Positions 1 through 9,151 are shown, counted from the first letter of the stretch. The stretch is 64,000 bases of DNA from JBBQVS01 sp964250805 (GCA_964250805.1 CAXUHG010000006.1:29501-93500); one strand, 5' to 3'. The notes: generated from the letters alone by a model not told the origin. Made by a program: numbers and translations.

Positions 1-1
1 C

Positions 2-466
2 AGCGGAGATGCTGTCATTCGTGCAGGTTTAGAGGTGCCTATTCTCAAGACAGAGACACAACAGGCACTTAAAGAACTGATGCCTGCTCGTGCTACCGCA
101 ACCAATCCTATCGACGTTGCAGGAGCCGCCGACGAAGATCCGCTCTCCTTCGCGCACTTGACAGAAATATGCTTGAAAGATGAGAATATTGACGGTGTTA
201 TTATCACTGGACTTTTCGGTGGCTATCGCTGGCTACTCTCCGAAGACTTTGGACCACGCGAAGAGGCGGCAGCTCACAAACTAGGAGAACTGGTACGAAT
301 CTACAAAAAGCCTGTCCTGGTGCAGACGGTATACGCACGTCACGACATACCTGCCTTACATATTCTGCAACAGGAAGGCGTCCCCTATTATGAGTCTGTA
401 GAAATTACCTGCCGTGCGATGGCTGCGCTGGTAGAAGTGGGGCAGTTCCTGGAGAAGCATTCATAG
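2..466 (+). CDS. ADP-forming acyl-CoA synthetase-type protein, 3' part
   Basis: The reading frame is open from base 2, so the gene begins before the window; a GTG at 35 is internal. The last ~155 residues match the succinyl-CoA-ligase-like flavodoxin domain that closes the CoA-binding part of acetate-CoA ligase (ADP-forming) and protein acetyltransferase-like proteins. The 'NPIDVAGAADEDP' stretch and the following 'DGVIITGLFGG' strand are typical. The family makes or uses acyl-CoA with ADP/ATP in the cytoplasm. The ATP-grasp part is not visible, so it is either upstream or in a separate gene. The antiporter gene starts 22 bp downstream. The exact substrate cannot be inferred. Confidence 0.7.
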   Translation, partial: SGDAVIRAGLEVPILKTETQQALKELMPARATATNPIDVAGAADEDPLSFAHLTEICLKDENIDGVIITGLFGGYRWLLSEDFGPREEAAAHKLGELVRIYKKPVLVQTVYARHDIPALHILQQEGVPYYESVEITCRAMAALVEVGQFLEKHS

Positions 467-488
467 CACTGAAAGCGAGACTGCAGCG

Positions 489-2087
489 GTGGACCCGACA
501 CAAAACATACAGATTGTACTTGGACTTCTTGTTGCAGTCGGCTTCCTCGTGGTGGTGGCACGTCGCCTCAGAATCCCGTATCCTATTCTGCTCGTCATTG
601 GTGGCCTTCTTCTCGGTCTCATTCCGCGCATTCCTACGATTGAGTTACAACCTAGTTTAGTCCTACTCCTTTTTCTACCACCACTGCTCTATTGGGAGGC
701 ACTTAACACCTCGTTTCGCGATTTTAAGGCCGACCTACGCGCTATTGGACTGCTATCAATCGGCCTTGTCATAGCGACAACATATATTGTCGCAATCGTC
801 GTTCATATGTTTGTTGGATTGCCCTGGCCTTCCTCGTTTGTGCTGGGAGCAATTGTCTCACCAACCGACACAGTTGCAGCGTCGGCTATCGCGCAACGCC
901 TCTCATTACCAAGGCGTCTTGTAACTGTTCTGAGCGGTGAAAGTCTTGTTAATGATGCAACCGCACTTATTTTGTACAGTACAGCAGTTACTGCTGTCAC
1001 ACAAGGCTCTTTCTCGCTCGCCAACGCAGGATTGCAGTTTCTCTACGCCAATGCAGGTGGCATTGTGCTGGGGCTAGCAATTGCGTGGTGTATTGTTCAA
1101 CTGCGCCGCTACCTGCGAACGCTTCACGAATCCTCCGTTGAAAATACGCTCTCGCTACTCTCTGGCTTTGCCGCATACATTCCAGCAATTGCGCTGGGCA
1201 TGTCGGGTGTTCTCTCGGTACTCGCAGTGGGCCTCTATCTAGGGAGATGTGGGCCAAGCGTAGTATCATCACAAACGCGTCTACAAGCCGAACAGATTTG
1301 GGAGATCGTCGTTTTTCTGCTCAACGGCCTTATCTTCATTCTAATCGGTTTACAACTGCACACTATCCTCGCCACATTATTTAAGAATAATGTGCTGGCT
1401 CTCATTGGCGATGCACTACTCGTGTGCGGCACTGTAATTCTCGTTCGTATTCTCTGGGTGTTTCCTGGTGCCTATCTGCCCCGCTTCATAAGTCCTCGCA
1501 CGCGTGAACATGATCCATATCCATCCTGGCGGGCTGTAGCTGTACTCGCATGGACGGGTATGCGTGGCGGTGTCTCACTTGCGGCAGCAATCGCGCTTCC
1601 ACTCACAACCACAAAAGGAGCAGTATTTCCAGGCAGAGACCTCATCATCTTCCTCACATTTTGCGTCATCCTCTCGACGCTTGTAATACAAGGGCTGAGT
1701 CTACCATCACTTATTCGCTGGTTAAAGCTTCCTGTCGATACCAGTGCAGAACATGAAGAGACGGAGGCACGACTCAAAGCAGCACGCGCTGCACTCTCAC
1801 GCTTAAATGACCTCTCTAGCGAGAATTGGGTGCCGCATGACATAGTAGAAGATTTGCGCTTTCACTTCCTAGACCAGGATCAACGCTTCACGGCACGCTA
1901 TCATGGTACCGAAGACGGCGAGAATCAAGAGCAGCGTGCAGTATTGTATCAACGCCTCAAAATCGAACTCATTGGAGCCGAGCGGCGCACCATCATCGAC
2001 TTACGTAATCAGGGCGTCATCAACGATGAGGTGATGCGTAAAATACAGCATGACCTCGATCTTGAGGAATTGCAACTTCAACCTTAA
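489..2087 (+). CDS. CPA1-family Na+/H+ antiporter
   Basis: A 532-residue protein with about 11-12 hydrophobic segments over residues 1-410 and a ~115-residue charged cytoplasmic tail. The paired motifs 'SPTDTVAASAIAQR' (near 124) and 'SGESLVNDATALI' (near 148) are the ion-binding TM5/TM6 region of the NhaP/NHE-type CPA1 antiporters, which exchange cytoplasmic Na+ (or K+) for H+ to set pH and ion balance. The start is GTG. The stop overlaps by 3 bp the stop of the convergent downstream gene. It may be co-transcribed with the truncated upstream gene. Ion preference (Na+ or K+) cannot be read from the sequence. Confidence 0.88.
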   Translation: MDPTQNIQIVLGLLVAVGFLVVVARRLRIPYPILLVIGGLLLGLIPRIPTIELQPSLVLLLFLPPLLYWEALNTSFRDFKADLRAIGLLSIGLVIATTYIVAIVVHMFVGLPWPSSFVLGAIVSPTDTVAASAIAQRLSLPRRLVTVLSGESLVNDATALILYSTAVTAVTQGSFSLANAGLQFLYANAGGIVLGLAIAWCIVQLRRYLRTLHESSVENTLSLLSGFAAYIPAIALGMSGVLSVLAVGLYLGRCGPSVVSSQTRLQAEQIWEIVVFLLNGLIFILIGLQLHTILATLFKNNVLALIGDALLVCGTVILVRILWVFPGAYLPRFISPRTREHDPYPSWRAVAVLAWTGMRGGVSLAAAIALPLTTTKGAVFPGRDLIIFLTFCVILSTLVIQGLSLPSLIRWLKLPVDTSAEHEETEARLKAARAALSRLNDLSSENWVPHDIVEDLRFHFLDQDQRFTARYHGTEDGENQEQRAVLYQRLKIELIGAERRTIIDLRNQGVINDEVMRKIQHDLDLEELQLQP

Positions 2088-3088
2088 AACAAACGCGCCA
2101 TGCGCTGCGAAATCTCTTGCGCCTCACTCACCATGCGCTCGATCAATTCTTTTGAGGTTGGCACATCGTTAATCAATCCAACCACTTGACCAGCCCACAC
2201 AAAACCCTCGTCAAGTTCGCCATCGAGAGCCGCACGGTGATTAACACTTCCGAGGATGAATGGCAGGATACGACGCAAGCGTTCGTCTGGCTCCGCTTGC
2301 TCTTCATCAAGTTCGCGCTCCGCTTGCAGAATGCGGTCGGCGGCCTGTCCCTTCAATACACGTGCAGGTCGCCCGATAGAGCGTTCGACAATCACAGTGT
2401 CGGTCTCATTAGCCTCAACCAATGCTTGCTGGTAGTTAGGGTGAGCATTGCTCTCCTGTACCGCAACGAAACGTGTACCCAGTTCGACGCCCTCTGCACC
2501 AAGAGCCAGTGCTGCCGCCAAACCTCGACCATCAGCAATGCCACCGCTTGCCAGCACAGGAATTTTGACTGATTCGACGATGCGTGGTACTAATACCATC
2601 GTACCGATATCGTCACGTCCAAGATGGCCTCCGCCCTCGACACCTACCGCAATCACAGCATCGGCACCAAGCGACTCCGCTTTTTTCGCGGCTCGCACTC
2701 CTGCTACCAGCACCATTGTTCGCACAGGCACACCGCTTTGCTGAATGCGTCGTAATAGAGGTTCAGGATTACCACCGGTAATACTGATTACAGCAACCTC
2801 TTCGGCAAGGGTGGCATCGACAAATGCATCGAGCGGAATATGCCCAATCGGAAAGTTGACGCCAAAGGGAAAGGGCGTGAGGCGTTTGGCCTTCTGAATA
2901 TCTGCCTGTAACTCTTCTGGCGTCGAGAAGCAGGCACACCCAATCTGTCCAAGGCCACCTGAATTCGAGACTGCGGCGGCAAGCTCGGCATAGGAGAGAT
3001 GAGAGAGGCCACCTTGCACAATGGGATAGCGAACATTCGCAAGTTTTGTGAAACGAGTATGCATGTGTTCTGGTAGCGATGTAGTCAC
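2084..3088 (-). CDS. Nitronate monooxygenase-like FMN enzyme
   Basis: A 334-residue TIM-barrel flavoprotein of the 2-nitropropane dioxygenase/FabK superfamily. The N-terminal 'PIVQGGLSHLS', the glycine-rich 'VGVEGGGHLGRDD' segment (near 150) and 'ASGGIADGRGLAAALALGAEGVELGTRF' region (near 180-207) form the FMN phosphate site. The family oxidises alkyl nitronates to carbonyls and nitrite, but members are also annotated as FabK-like enoyl reductases. The histidine in GGGH corresponds to the proposed catalytic base. Its stop overlaps the antiporter stop head-on, so no terminator lies between them. A giant hairpin lies 73 bp upstream of its start. Confidence 0.82.
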   Translation of the reverse strand: MTTSLPEHMHTRFTKLANVRYPIVQGGLSHLSYAELAAAVSNSGGLGQIGCACFSTPEELQADIQKAKRLTPFPFGVNFPIGHIPLDAFVDATLAEEVAVISITGGNPEPLLRRIQQSGVPVRTMVLVAGVRAAKKAESLGADAVIAVGVEGGGHLGRDDIGTMVLVPRIVESVKIPVLASGGIADGRGLAAALALGAEGVELGTRFVAVQESNAHPNYQQALVEANETDTVIVERSIGRPARVLKGQAADRILQAERELDEEQAEPDERLRRILPFILGSVNHRAALDGELDEGFVWAGQVVGLINDVPTSKELIERMVSEAQEISQRMARLF

Positions 3089-3160
3089 TGTGTAGCCTCT
3101 TTCTCTATCTAAAAATATTTGTCCCGTTATGTTGTATCACATACCTCCTAAGGCAAGCAA

Positions 3161-3234
3161 TCAGAAAGCAATTACATGTCTCGTTAAGGCAAGGGCACGT
3201 CCTTGCCTTAACGAGACATGTAATTGCTTTCTGA
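3161..3234. terminator. Perfect 34-bp-arm hairpin
   Basis: The arms at 3161-3194 and 3201-3234 are perfectly complementary over 34 bases, with a 6-base loop (gcacgt). It lies 17 bp downstream of the stop of the small minus-strand gene at 3252-3470 and upstream of the start at 3088. That position fits a factor-independent terminator or insulator, though its length far exceeds a usual terminator and no strong T-run follows. A similar 34-bp-arm hairpin lies at 57252-57327. Confidence 0.7.
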
Positions 3235-3251
3235 TAATCTTTATGAGTACA

Positions 3252-3470
3252 TTACTCTACCGGATTGGTCGGACCAATACCTATACTATTGTAGAATTGT
3301 TCGTCAAGTCCAGCCGTTGTGACACGCTTCTCCTGCTCTTGCTCCAGTCGTGCGGCACGTCGCGCACGTCTCCTTCTAAACACACCCTGCGAGTACAAAT
3401 ATACGTTTACAAGTAACCCTAGTACAATAAGTCCGCCGATAATTGCCATCATCATGATAAATGCCGCCAT
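3252..3470 (-). CDS. Small single-pass membrane protein
   Basis: A 72-residue protein. I start it at the ATG at 3470 because AAGGAAGAG sits at the right distance upstream; an upstream frame extension lacks such a site. Residues ~4-25 form one hydrophobic helix (AAFIMMMAIIGGLIVLGLLV). An Arg-rich stretch follows (FRRRRARRAARLEQEQEK), which would place the C-terminus in the cytoplasm. No family is recognised. It has its own terminator-like hairpin downstream and lies between htrA and the nitronate monooxygenase gene, all on the minus strand. Confidence 0.6.
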   Translation of the reverse strand: MAAFIMMMAIIGGLIVLGLLVNVYLYSQGVFRRRRARRAARLEQEQEKRVTTAGLDEQFYNSIGIGPTNPVE

Positions 3471-3611
3471 CGATACTCTTCCTTTGTCTATAGGGCAAGG
3501 TTGCCCACTAACACACGTTACCACCCTGTTATAGAGAGACGCGTGAAAGGGAGATTTATAAAATTACAGGCTTACCTCTAACAGAGTTATCTGTAACATT
3601 ATACGCAAACA

Positions 3612-3646
3612 GTGCCAGGAAAGATACAAAAAGCCTTTCCTGGCAC
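3612..3646 (-). terminator. Hairpin downstream of htrA-like gene
   Basis: A 12-bp perfect stem (3612-3623 with 3635-3646, GTGCCAGGAAAG type) lies 10 bp past the stop of the protease gene. In the minus direction the loop carries a T-run, and TGTTTGC follows the stem, so termination strength is uncertain. Confidence 0.5.
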
Positions 3647-3655
3647 CTCTTGTGG

Positions 3656-4627
3656 CTATAGTACGACGGTTACTTTACGCTTCTTGCCACCACGAAGAAA
3701 ACTAACGGTGACTTTTTCGCCCGCTTTGTGTTGACGAACGATACGCTGTAGATCACGCGGCTCGGTTACAACTACTTCATCGGCTGCGATAATCACATCC
3801 TGCCGTTTCAGTTCCGCAAGGTCGGCGGGACCACCTGCGCGTACCTCTAGTACCTCCATACCAAACTGCTGGCTGATACTTAGACTACGTTGTAGCGTCG
3901 CATCCAACTTCACGCGCATGCCTCCGATACCAAGCGAAATGCCTGTAATCTGCGTCTCGCGCTTCTGGCTAGCAATACGTGCAATCACAGCCTTGACAGT
4001 ATCAAGAGGAACGGAGAAGCCAAGTCCTTGCGCCATTGGCATCATCGCAGTAGTGATACCAACAACCCGACCTGCATTATCTACCAGTGGCCCGCCAGAG
4101 TTACCGGGATTGATCGGCGTGTCGGTCTGGATGAGGTGTGTCATCTTATGCACTCCTGGTGCCTCAAGCGTGCGATCCAATGCACTCACCACACCCGCAG
4201 TAACGGTCCAATTCAGGCCATACGGATTGCCTACGGCGATTACCAGTTGCCCCACACGTAGGGGTGTGCGACCAAGTTCCGCGACGGGCAGATGATCGGC
4301 ACCGATGCGCAACACCGCGACATCGACACTAGAATCGCTTCCCATGAGTCCCGCGTCAAACTTGCGTCCATCCGCGAGCGTCACCTGAATACGTTTGGCA
4401 TGCTCGACCACATGAGCGTTGGTCAAAATCTGTCCATCGGAGGCGAAGATGAAGCCAGAACCGAGGCCACCATTAAATTCGGGAGTCGGGCCATAAGAAC
4501 GGCGGGAGCGTCCGCCTTCACGCTCTATATCAATACGTACTACGGTTGGTCCTACACGCTCTGCCGCAGTCGTGACGGCGTTAGAGTAGGCATCCAGAGC
4601 CTGCGCGTCCTTTTCGTATATGCTCAT
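3656..4627 (-). CDS. HtrA/DegP-like trypsin-type serine protease with PDZ domain
   Basis: A 323-residue protein. The catalytic triad is visible: His in 'LTNAHVVEH', Asp in 'DSSVDVAVLRI' and Ser in 'NPGNSGGPL'. A single PDZ domain occupies roughly residues 225-323. HtrA proteases degrade or refold damaged proteins, usually outside the membrane. Here the protein begins directly with 'MSIYEKDAQALDAYSNAV' and has no signal peptide or membrane anchor, so it may act in the cytoplasm. It also has one PDZ domain rather than two. The gene is monocistronic as far as can be seen, with a hairpin after the stop. Confidence 0.9.
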   Translation of the reverse strand: MSIYEKDAQALDAYSNAVTTAAERVGPTVVRIDIEREGGRSRRSYGPTPEFNGGLGSGFIFASDGQILTNAHVVEHAKRIQVTLADGRKFDAGLMGSDSSVDVAVLRIGADHLPVAELGRTPLRVGQLVIAVGNPYGLNWTVTAGVVSALDRTLEAPGVHKMTHLIQTDTPINPGNSGGPLVDNAGRVVGITTAMMPMAQGLGFSVPLDTVKAVIARIASQKRETQITGISLGIGGMRVKLDATLQRSLSISQQFGMEVLEVRAGGPADLAELKRQDVIIAADEVVVTEPRDLQRIVRQHKAGEKVTVSFLRGGKKRKVTVVL

Positions 4628-5054
4628 ACGTTTACATCGTACTTTCTTGTGGAACCCATGAAATTGTCAAAGCGTGCGAGGCTACGAATCAATGAGTTTG
4701 ATAGATATTCTATCACAAATTGCTGTGAAAAGCTATGTTAGTGGGTTGAAATCTTTGTTTTCGTTCACATTCTTGCGCCTGTTCACTACTGAACATATAG
4801 TACGCTTGTGTTCGACAAGTGCGCCACGTTCATTTTTGCTTGCCCTCAAGTAGAGGTGTACCGTACAATAGGGCAGTTACTCCAAGTGAACACGGTGTTC
4901 AGTAGCGATTGCACTGTCAACAAGTACACCATACAAGAGATTGCAACTGATCATGAGCTGCTCGAACATTGACAGATGCTGAGAGAAGCGGTTCTAATTC
5001 CCAATTCATGAGGTCTCATCTGATAACCGAGAACGAACACGAGGTAAAACAAGT
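4628..5054. other. Divergent intergenic region
   Basis: This 427-bp AT-rich gap lies between the divergent protease and esterase genes and presumably holds both promoters. The only structure noticed is a short related pair of sequences, 'ttcactactgaac' near 4783 and 'gttcagtagcgatt' near 4897, which are imperfect inverted copies. No gene or RNA was recognised. Confidence 0.4.
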
Positions 5055-5948
5055 ATGCTCAGTAAAAAGTCATTTATGTCTCAGTCTATTGTCGTCAGTC
5101 GTCACACCTTGCAAATGGATACAAGTAGTCGTAGTTATACGGTAGTTACACCAAAAGTACCTCATAAATTAGCACCGCTCTTAATCATCTTTCATGGCTC
5201 GAATCAGACTGGAGAGAAACTCCGAGCTTTTAGTGGCAACGTGTTTGACGAATTAGTTCAAAAGCATGGTTTTGTGGTTGTGTATCCAGACGGATATAAA
5301 GGCCATTGGAACGATGCTCGCATCTCGTCGAATTTTCCTACCCGCAAAGCTGGTATAGATGATGTTGCATTTACGAAAGCACTCATTGATGAGATGCTCA
5401 CGAAACATGACATTGATGCCACAAAGGTCTACATTGCAGGATACTCAAATGGCGGTCAGATGGTCATTCGATTGATTCATGAGTGGCCTTATTCCTTTGC
5501 TGGCGCGGTTATTATCAGTGCGACACAGCCAGATGCTATAAACTTTCCGGCTACTTCAAAAGAAACGTCACTCCCAATTTTGCTTATTCATGGCACATCC
5601 GATCCACTCGTCCCCTACAACGGAGGGATGGCGAGCTTATGGGGATTTAATCCTCGTGGGCTTGGCTTGTCGGCACATGAAACTGCTCACTATTATGCTC
5701 AACGGAATCATATAGCTTCACAGCCTACAGCATATGTAATTGGGCAGGAGGGTAAAAATGCGCTCAAGGCGACGATTGAAGAATATCACGAAACTGGTAA
5801 ATATCCTGTCACGTTAGTTTCGATTGAGAGTGGAGGACATGTTGTGCCTAATCCATACAAAAAGGCAGCCTTTCTGTTAGATAAAACCGCAACAAATCTG
5901 AACAGTGCAAAATTGTTGTGGGATTTCTTTCAGCACGATCAGCAATAA
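5055..5948 (+). CDS. PHB-depolymerase/feruloyl-esterase-type alpha/beta hydrolase
   Basis: A 297-residue alpha/beta hydrolase related to the LpqC/polyhydroxybutyrate depolymerase-type esterases. The oxyanion segment is 'LLIIFHGSNQTG', the nucleophile elbow 'IAGYSNGGQM' (Ser near 134), the acid 'IHGTSDPLVPYNGG' and the base 'SGGHVVP' near residue 257. Such enzymes cleave esters in polyesters or plant phenolic esters. Members of this family are often secreted, yet no signal peptide is visible here. A second in-frame ATG lies at 5076; GAGG precedes the first. The downstream region is the gap-containing inverted repeat. Confidence 0.82.
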   Translation: MLSKKSFMSQSIVVSRHTLQMDTSSRSYTVVTPKVPHKLAPLLIIFHGSNQTGEKLRAFSGNVFDELVQKHGFVVVYPDGYKGHWNDARISSNFPTRKAGIDDVAFTKALIDEMLTKHDIDATKVYIAGYSNGGQMVIRLIHEWPYSFAGAVIISATQPDAINFPATSKETSLPILLIHGTSDPLVPYNGGMASLWGFNPRGLGLSAHETAHYYAQRNHIASQPTAYVIGQEGKNALKATIEEYHETGKYPVTLVSIESGGHVVPNPYKKAAFLLDKTATNLNSAKLLWDFFQHDQQ

Positions 5949-5971
5949 ATTTTCTTACAAAAGTTACTAGA

Positions 5972-6102
5972 TGGTACACGGTCAAGCGTCATGTGTCACT
6001 CGCCACCTTTGGTGGCGAGTNNNNNNNNNNCCGCTCCGCTCTTCTCGGCGCCCCCCCCCGTGGTGTGTGCTTAAAACACTCGCCCCGCTTGACCGTGTAC
6101 CA
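5972..6102. repeat. Inverted-repeat element containing the assembly gap
   Basis: Outer arms of 17 bp (5972-5988 and 6086-6102, TGGTACACGGTCAAGCG and its complement) enclose a ~100-bp core. Inside, 5998-6007 and 6011-6020 form a perfect 10-bp hairpin with a TTT loop, directly followed by the N run. 'CACTCGCC' occurs on both sides. The layout resembles a small non-coding MITE-like repeat that broke the assembly. No target duplication was evident. Confidence 0.5.
6021..6030. other. Assembly gap (10 N)
   Basis: Ten N bases; the real length of missing sequence is unknown. A homopolymer of nine C and a GC-rich stretch follow on the right, consistent with a hard-to-sequence hairpin. Any reading frame drawn through it is unreliable. 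Confidence 0.98.
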
Positions 6103-6222
6103 CCATATATTGCTTATGTACTCGTTGCATGAGAAAAAGAGTATACTTTGTAGTAGAAAACTTGCCTTATATGCTATTCTTAGAGAGACAAAACGACAGA
6201 AATTGAAGGGTTGGTGTGTAGT

Positions 6223-8262
6223 ATGACGACATCAGATGTTCCACAAAATATTAATAAAGAGCAGGAAATTCCATCGCTATTTAGCGATTTCGATCTCTAT
6301 CTGTTTGGGCAAGGTAAAAATTATCGCATCTACGATAAATTAGGTGCCCATCCTCGTGTTGTCAATGAGGTTACAGGAGTCAACTTTGCTGTCTGGGCAC
6401 CGTCGGCACGTAGCGTTTCAGTCATAGGAGATTTCAACGACTGGAACCGGAGCGCAACGCTGATGCATCTCCGTCATGAGCAATTGGGGATATGGGAATG
6501 TTTTGTGCCGAACCTGCCACTTGGCATCCATTATAAATACGCAATCTATTCACGCTACAACAATTACTCCGTCGATAAAACAGACCCCTACAGCTTTGCA
6601 ATGGAACTACGCCCAAATACCGCTAGCATTGTCACAGACATTCACCAACATACATGGCAAGATAGCGCATGGATGGTGCAGCGCGAACAGGCGCAACGTA
6701 CCAGTACACCTATCTCCATCTACGAAGTTCATCTAGGGTCGTGGCGGCACGTTCCTGAACGTCACCAGGAAGGCGCGATAGAGGAAGACCGATTCATGAC
6801 ATATCGCGAATTGGCACCCGCGCTTACTGATTATGTCAAAAACTTGGGCTTCACGCACATCGAACTGATGCCAATTACCGAGTATCCATACGATGGCTCA
6901 TGGGGCTATCAGGTCACGGGCTATTACGCGCCGACTAGCCGCTTCGGGTCGCCAGAGGATTTTCAATACTTCGTCGATTACCTGCATCAGCACGACATCG
7001 GCATTCTGCTCGACTGGGTGCCTGCACATTTCCCGAAAGACGGCAACGCGCTGAGTTACTTCGACGGTACGCATCTCTACGAATATGCCGATTCTCGTAA
7101 GGGAGAGCATAAAGAGTGGGGAACCTACGTCTTCGACTATGGACGAAGTGAGGTCAAGAACTTTCTGATTGCAAGTGCATTGTTCTGGTTACATGAATAT
7201 CATATCGACGGCTTGCGCGTCGATGCCGTTGCATCGATGCTCTACCTTGACTATATGCGTGAGTCAGGTCAGTGGGTCACAAATCAATATGGCGGTAGGG
7301 AGCATCTGGAGGCGGTCGATTTTCTGCGCCAGTTGAACGAGGCGGTCTACGGTGAGGAACAGGGCGCGGTTACAGTAGCGGAAGAGTCCACATCATGGCC
7401 TCTCGTCTCTCGTCCAACCTACGTTGGTGGCCTCGGCTTTAGCTATAAATGGAACATGGGCTGGATGCATGATATGTTAGAGTACATGCACCTCGACCCG
7501 ATCTATCGCCGCTATCACCATAACAATATCACCTTTTCGCTCATGTACGCCTACTCGGAAAACTTCATTCTGCCGCTCTCACACGATGAGGTTGTGCATA
7601 TCAAAGGCTCGATGATTAACAAAATGCCCGGCGACCTGTGGCAAAAGTTCGCCAATCTGCGCTCCTTCTATGGCTACATGTGGGGACACCCCGGCAAAAA
7701 ATTGCTCTTCATGGGGGCGGAATTTGGGCAGTGGCACGAATGGAACTTCGCCGAAAGCCTCGATTGGCATCTACTCACTCCACCAAGCAATCCGCATCAC
7801 GCCCAGTTGAGCGACTTTATACGAGAACTCAACCGCATCTATCACCAGGAACCAGCCTTGAGCGTATTAGATACGGACGAGAAAGGCTTCGCGTGGATAG
7901 ACCCACATGACTCGGATAATAGCGTCATCTCTTTTATGAGACGTAGTGGAAAAGATGAGGAGACACTTATCTTTGTCTGCAATTTTACGCCCGTTCCGCG
8001 TCATGGCTACCGTCTAGGCGTGCCATTTGAGGGGAACTACTATGAAATACTGAATAGCGACGACGCACGTTATGGCGGAAGTGGCTTAGTCAATAGCCAG
8101 GCAATGGCGAGCGACCCTATCCCCTGGCAGTCATGTCCACAGTCTGTCGTCTTGACACTCCCTCCACTTGCTACAGTGGTGCTTAAAGGGCGTCCGGCAC
8201 AAGTACCAACAAAAAATATACCTGAATTTTCACATAGAGAAGCGAGTAATAATGAGTCGTAA
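6223..8262 (+). CDS. glgB: 1,4-alpha-glucan branching enzyme
   Basis: About 679 residues from the ATG at 6223; a GTG at 6211 is the alternative. An N-terminal CBM48 domain (residues ~30-125, 'VNFAVWAPSARSVSVIGDF') is followed by a GH13 barrel. Catalytic residues are visible: the nucleophile Asp in 'GLRVDAVASM', the acid Glu in 'VAEESTSWP' and the stabilising Asp in 'LPLSHDEVVH'. The C-terminal beta domain carries 'VICNFTPVPRHGYRLG'-like sequence. The enzyme cuts alpha-1,4 glucan chains and re-attaches them as alpha-1,6 branches during glycogen synthesis. It overlaps the next gene by 11 bp. No other glg gene is adjacent. Confidence 0.96.
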   Translation: MTTSDVPQNINKEQEIPSLFSDFDLYLFGQGKNYRIYDKLGAHPRVVNEVTGVNFAVWAPSARSVSVIGDFNDWNRSATLMHLRHEQLGIWECFVPNLPLGIHYKYAIYSRYNNYSVDKTDPYSFAMELRPNTASIVTDIHQHTWQDSAWMVQREQAQRTSTPISIYEVHLGSWRHVPERHQEGAIEEDRFMTYRELAPALTDYVKNLGFTHIELMPITEYPYDGSWGYQVTGYYAPTSRFGSPEDFQYFVDYLHQHDIGILLDWVPAHFPKDGNALSYFDGTHLYEYADSRKGEHKEWGTYVFDYGRSEVKNFLIASALFWLHEYHIDGLRVDAVASMLYLDYMRESGQWVTNQYGGREHLEAVDFLRQLNEAVYGEEQGAVTVAEESTSWPLVSRPTYVGGLGFSYKWNMGWMHDMLEYMHLDPIYRRYHHNNITFSLMYAYSENFILPLSHDEVVHIKGSMINKMPGDLWQKFANLRSFYGYMWGHPGKKLLFMGAEFGQWHEWNFAESLDWHLLTPPSNPHHAQLSDFIRELNRIYHQEPALSVLDTDEKGFAWIDPHDSDNSVISFMRRSGKDEETLIFVCNFTPVPRHGYRLGVPFEGNYYEILNSDDARYGGSGLVNSQAMASDPIPWQSCPQSVVLTLPPLATVVLKGRPAQVPTKNIPEFSHREASNNES

Positions 8263-9145
8263 TAACGGAAAATATTCTAGTCTGAACAGTAACAATAGAA
8301 GAGCGAGTGAACGCTATCGTTCACAGAGAAGCAAAAATCACGCATCAACAGAGGACGAGCGTCTACTCAACCGTCCTACGCAACCGCTGGTAAGTCCAAC
8401 AGCACCGATACCACAAGAGCAGGTCTCACAGGAGGAGCATGCCTTTGATCGTGCGATGAACTTTGATTTTACGCTCACCGATCCGTGGCGCGTGATGCGT
8501 ATTACCAGTGAGTTCGTCAACGGCTTTGATGCCCTTGCACACATCCCACCTGCCGTGACCATCTTTGGCTCAGCACGCACCAAGCCTGATAACCCAGAAT
8601 ATGCATCGGCGACAGAGACTGCTCGTTTGCTGGCAAAGGCGGGTTTTGCGATTATCACAGGTGGTGGTCCTGGCGTGATGGAGGCTGCCAACAAAGGTGC
8701 TCAGGAGGGTGGAAACCTCTCGATTGGCTGCAATATCGAACTTCCCTTCGAGCAATCGTCGAACCAGTACCTGGACATCTCACTTGACTTCAGCTACTTC
8801 TTTGTACGCAAAACCATGTTTATAAAGTATTCCGAGGCGTTTGTCATCTACCCTGGCGGCTTTGGCACGATGGATGAGTTATTCGAGGCATTAACACTGA
8901 TTCAAACCAAGAAAGTAAGTAACTTTCCGGTCATTCTCTATGGCTCGACCTATTGGAGCGGTCTCGTCAATTGGATCACTGACACCATGTTATCCGAAGG
9001 GAAAGTGTCGCCAGAAGACCTTAATTTATTGCGCCTCTCTGACAGTCCCGAAGAAATCTGTAAATTAGTCTGCGATGCGTATAAAGAAAACTATCGTCAG
9101 GATCAGGAACAAGGGCTACACTACCATAATAAGTCTATTCGCTAA
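8252..9145 (+). CDS. LOG-family (TIGR00730-type) Rossmann-fold protein
   Basis: A 297-residue protein starting at the ATG at 8252, inside the 3' end of glgB, which suggests translational coupling. After a ~75-residue polar N-terminal extension, it carries the LOG signature: 'ITGGGPGVMEAANKGA' and 'PGGFGTMDELFEALTLIQ'. This family, once called lysine decarboxylase-like, includes cytokinin riboside 5'-monophosphate phosphoribohydrolases and other nucleotide-5'-phosphate N-glycosidases. The polar extension is longer than in typical ~190-residue LOG proteins. The pairing with glgB is not obviously functional. A terminator hairpin follows. Confidence 0.85.
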   Translation: MSRNNGKYSSLNSNNRRASERYRSQRSKNHASTEDERLLNRPTQPLVSPTAPIPQEQVSQEEHAFDRAMNFDFTLTDPWRVMRITSEFVNGFDALAHIPPAVTIFGSARTKPDNPEYASATETARLLAKAGFAIITGGGPGVMEAANKGAQEGGNLSIGCNIELPFEQSSNQYLDISLDFSYFFVRKTMFIKYSEAFVIYPGGFGTMDELFEALTLIQTKKVSNFPVILYGSTYWSGLVNWITDTMLSEGKVSPEDLNLLRLSDSPEEICKLVCDAYKENYRQDQEQGLHYHNKSIR

Positions 9146-9151
9146 TCTAGG

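Noticed and set aside
5918..6226. 102-codon frame running through the N gap
   Set aside because: It starts inside the esterase gene, crosses undetermined bases and encodes no recognisable product.
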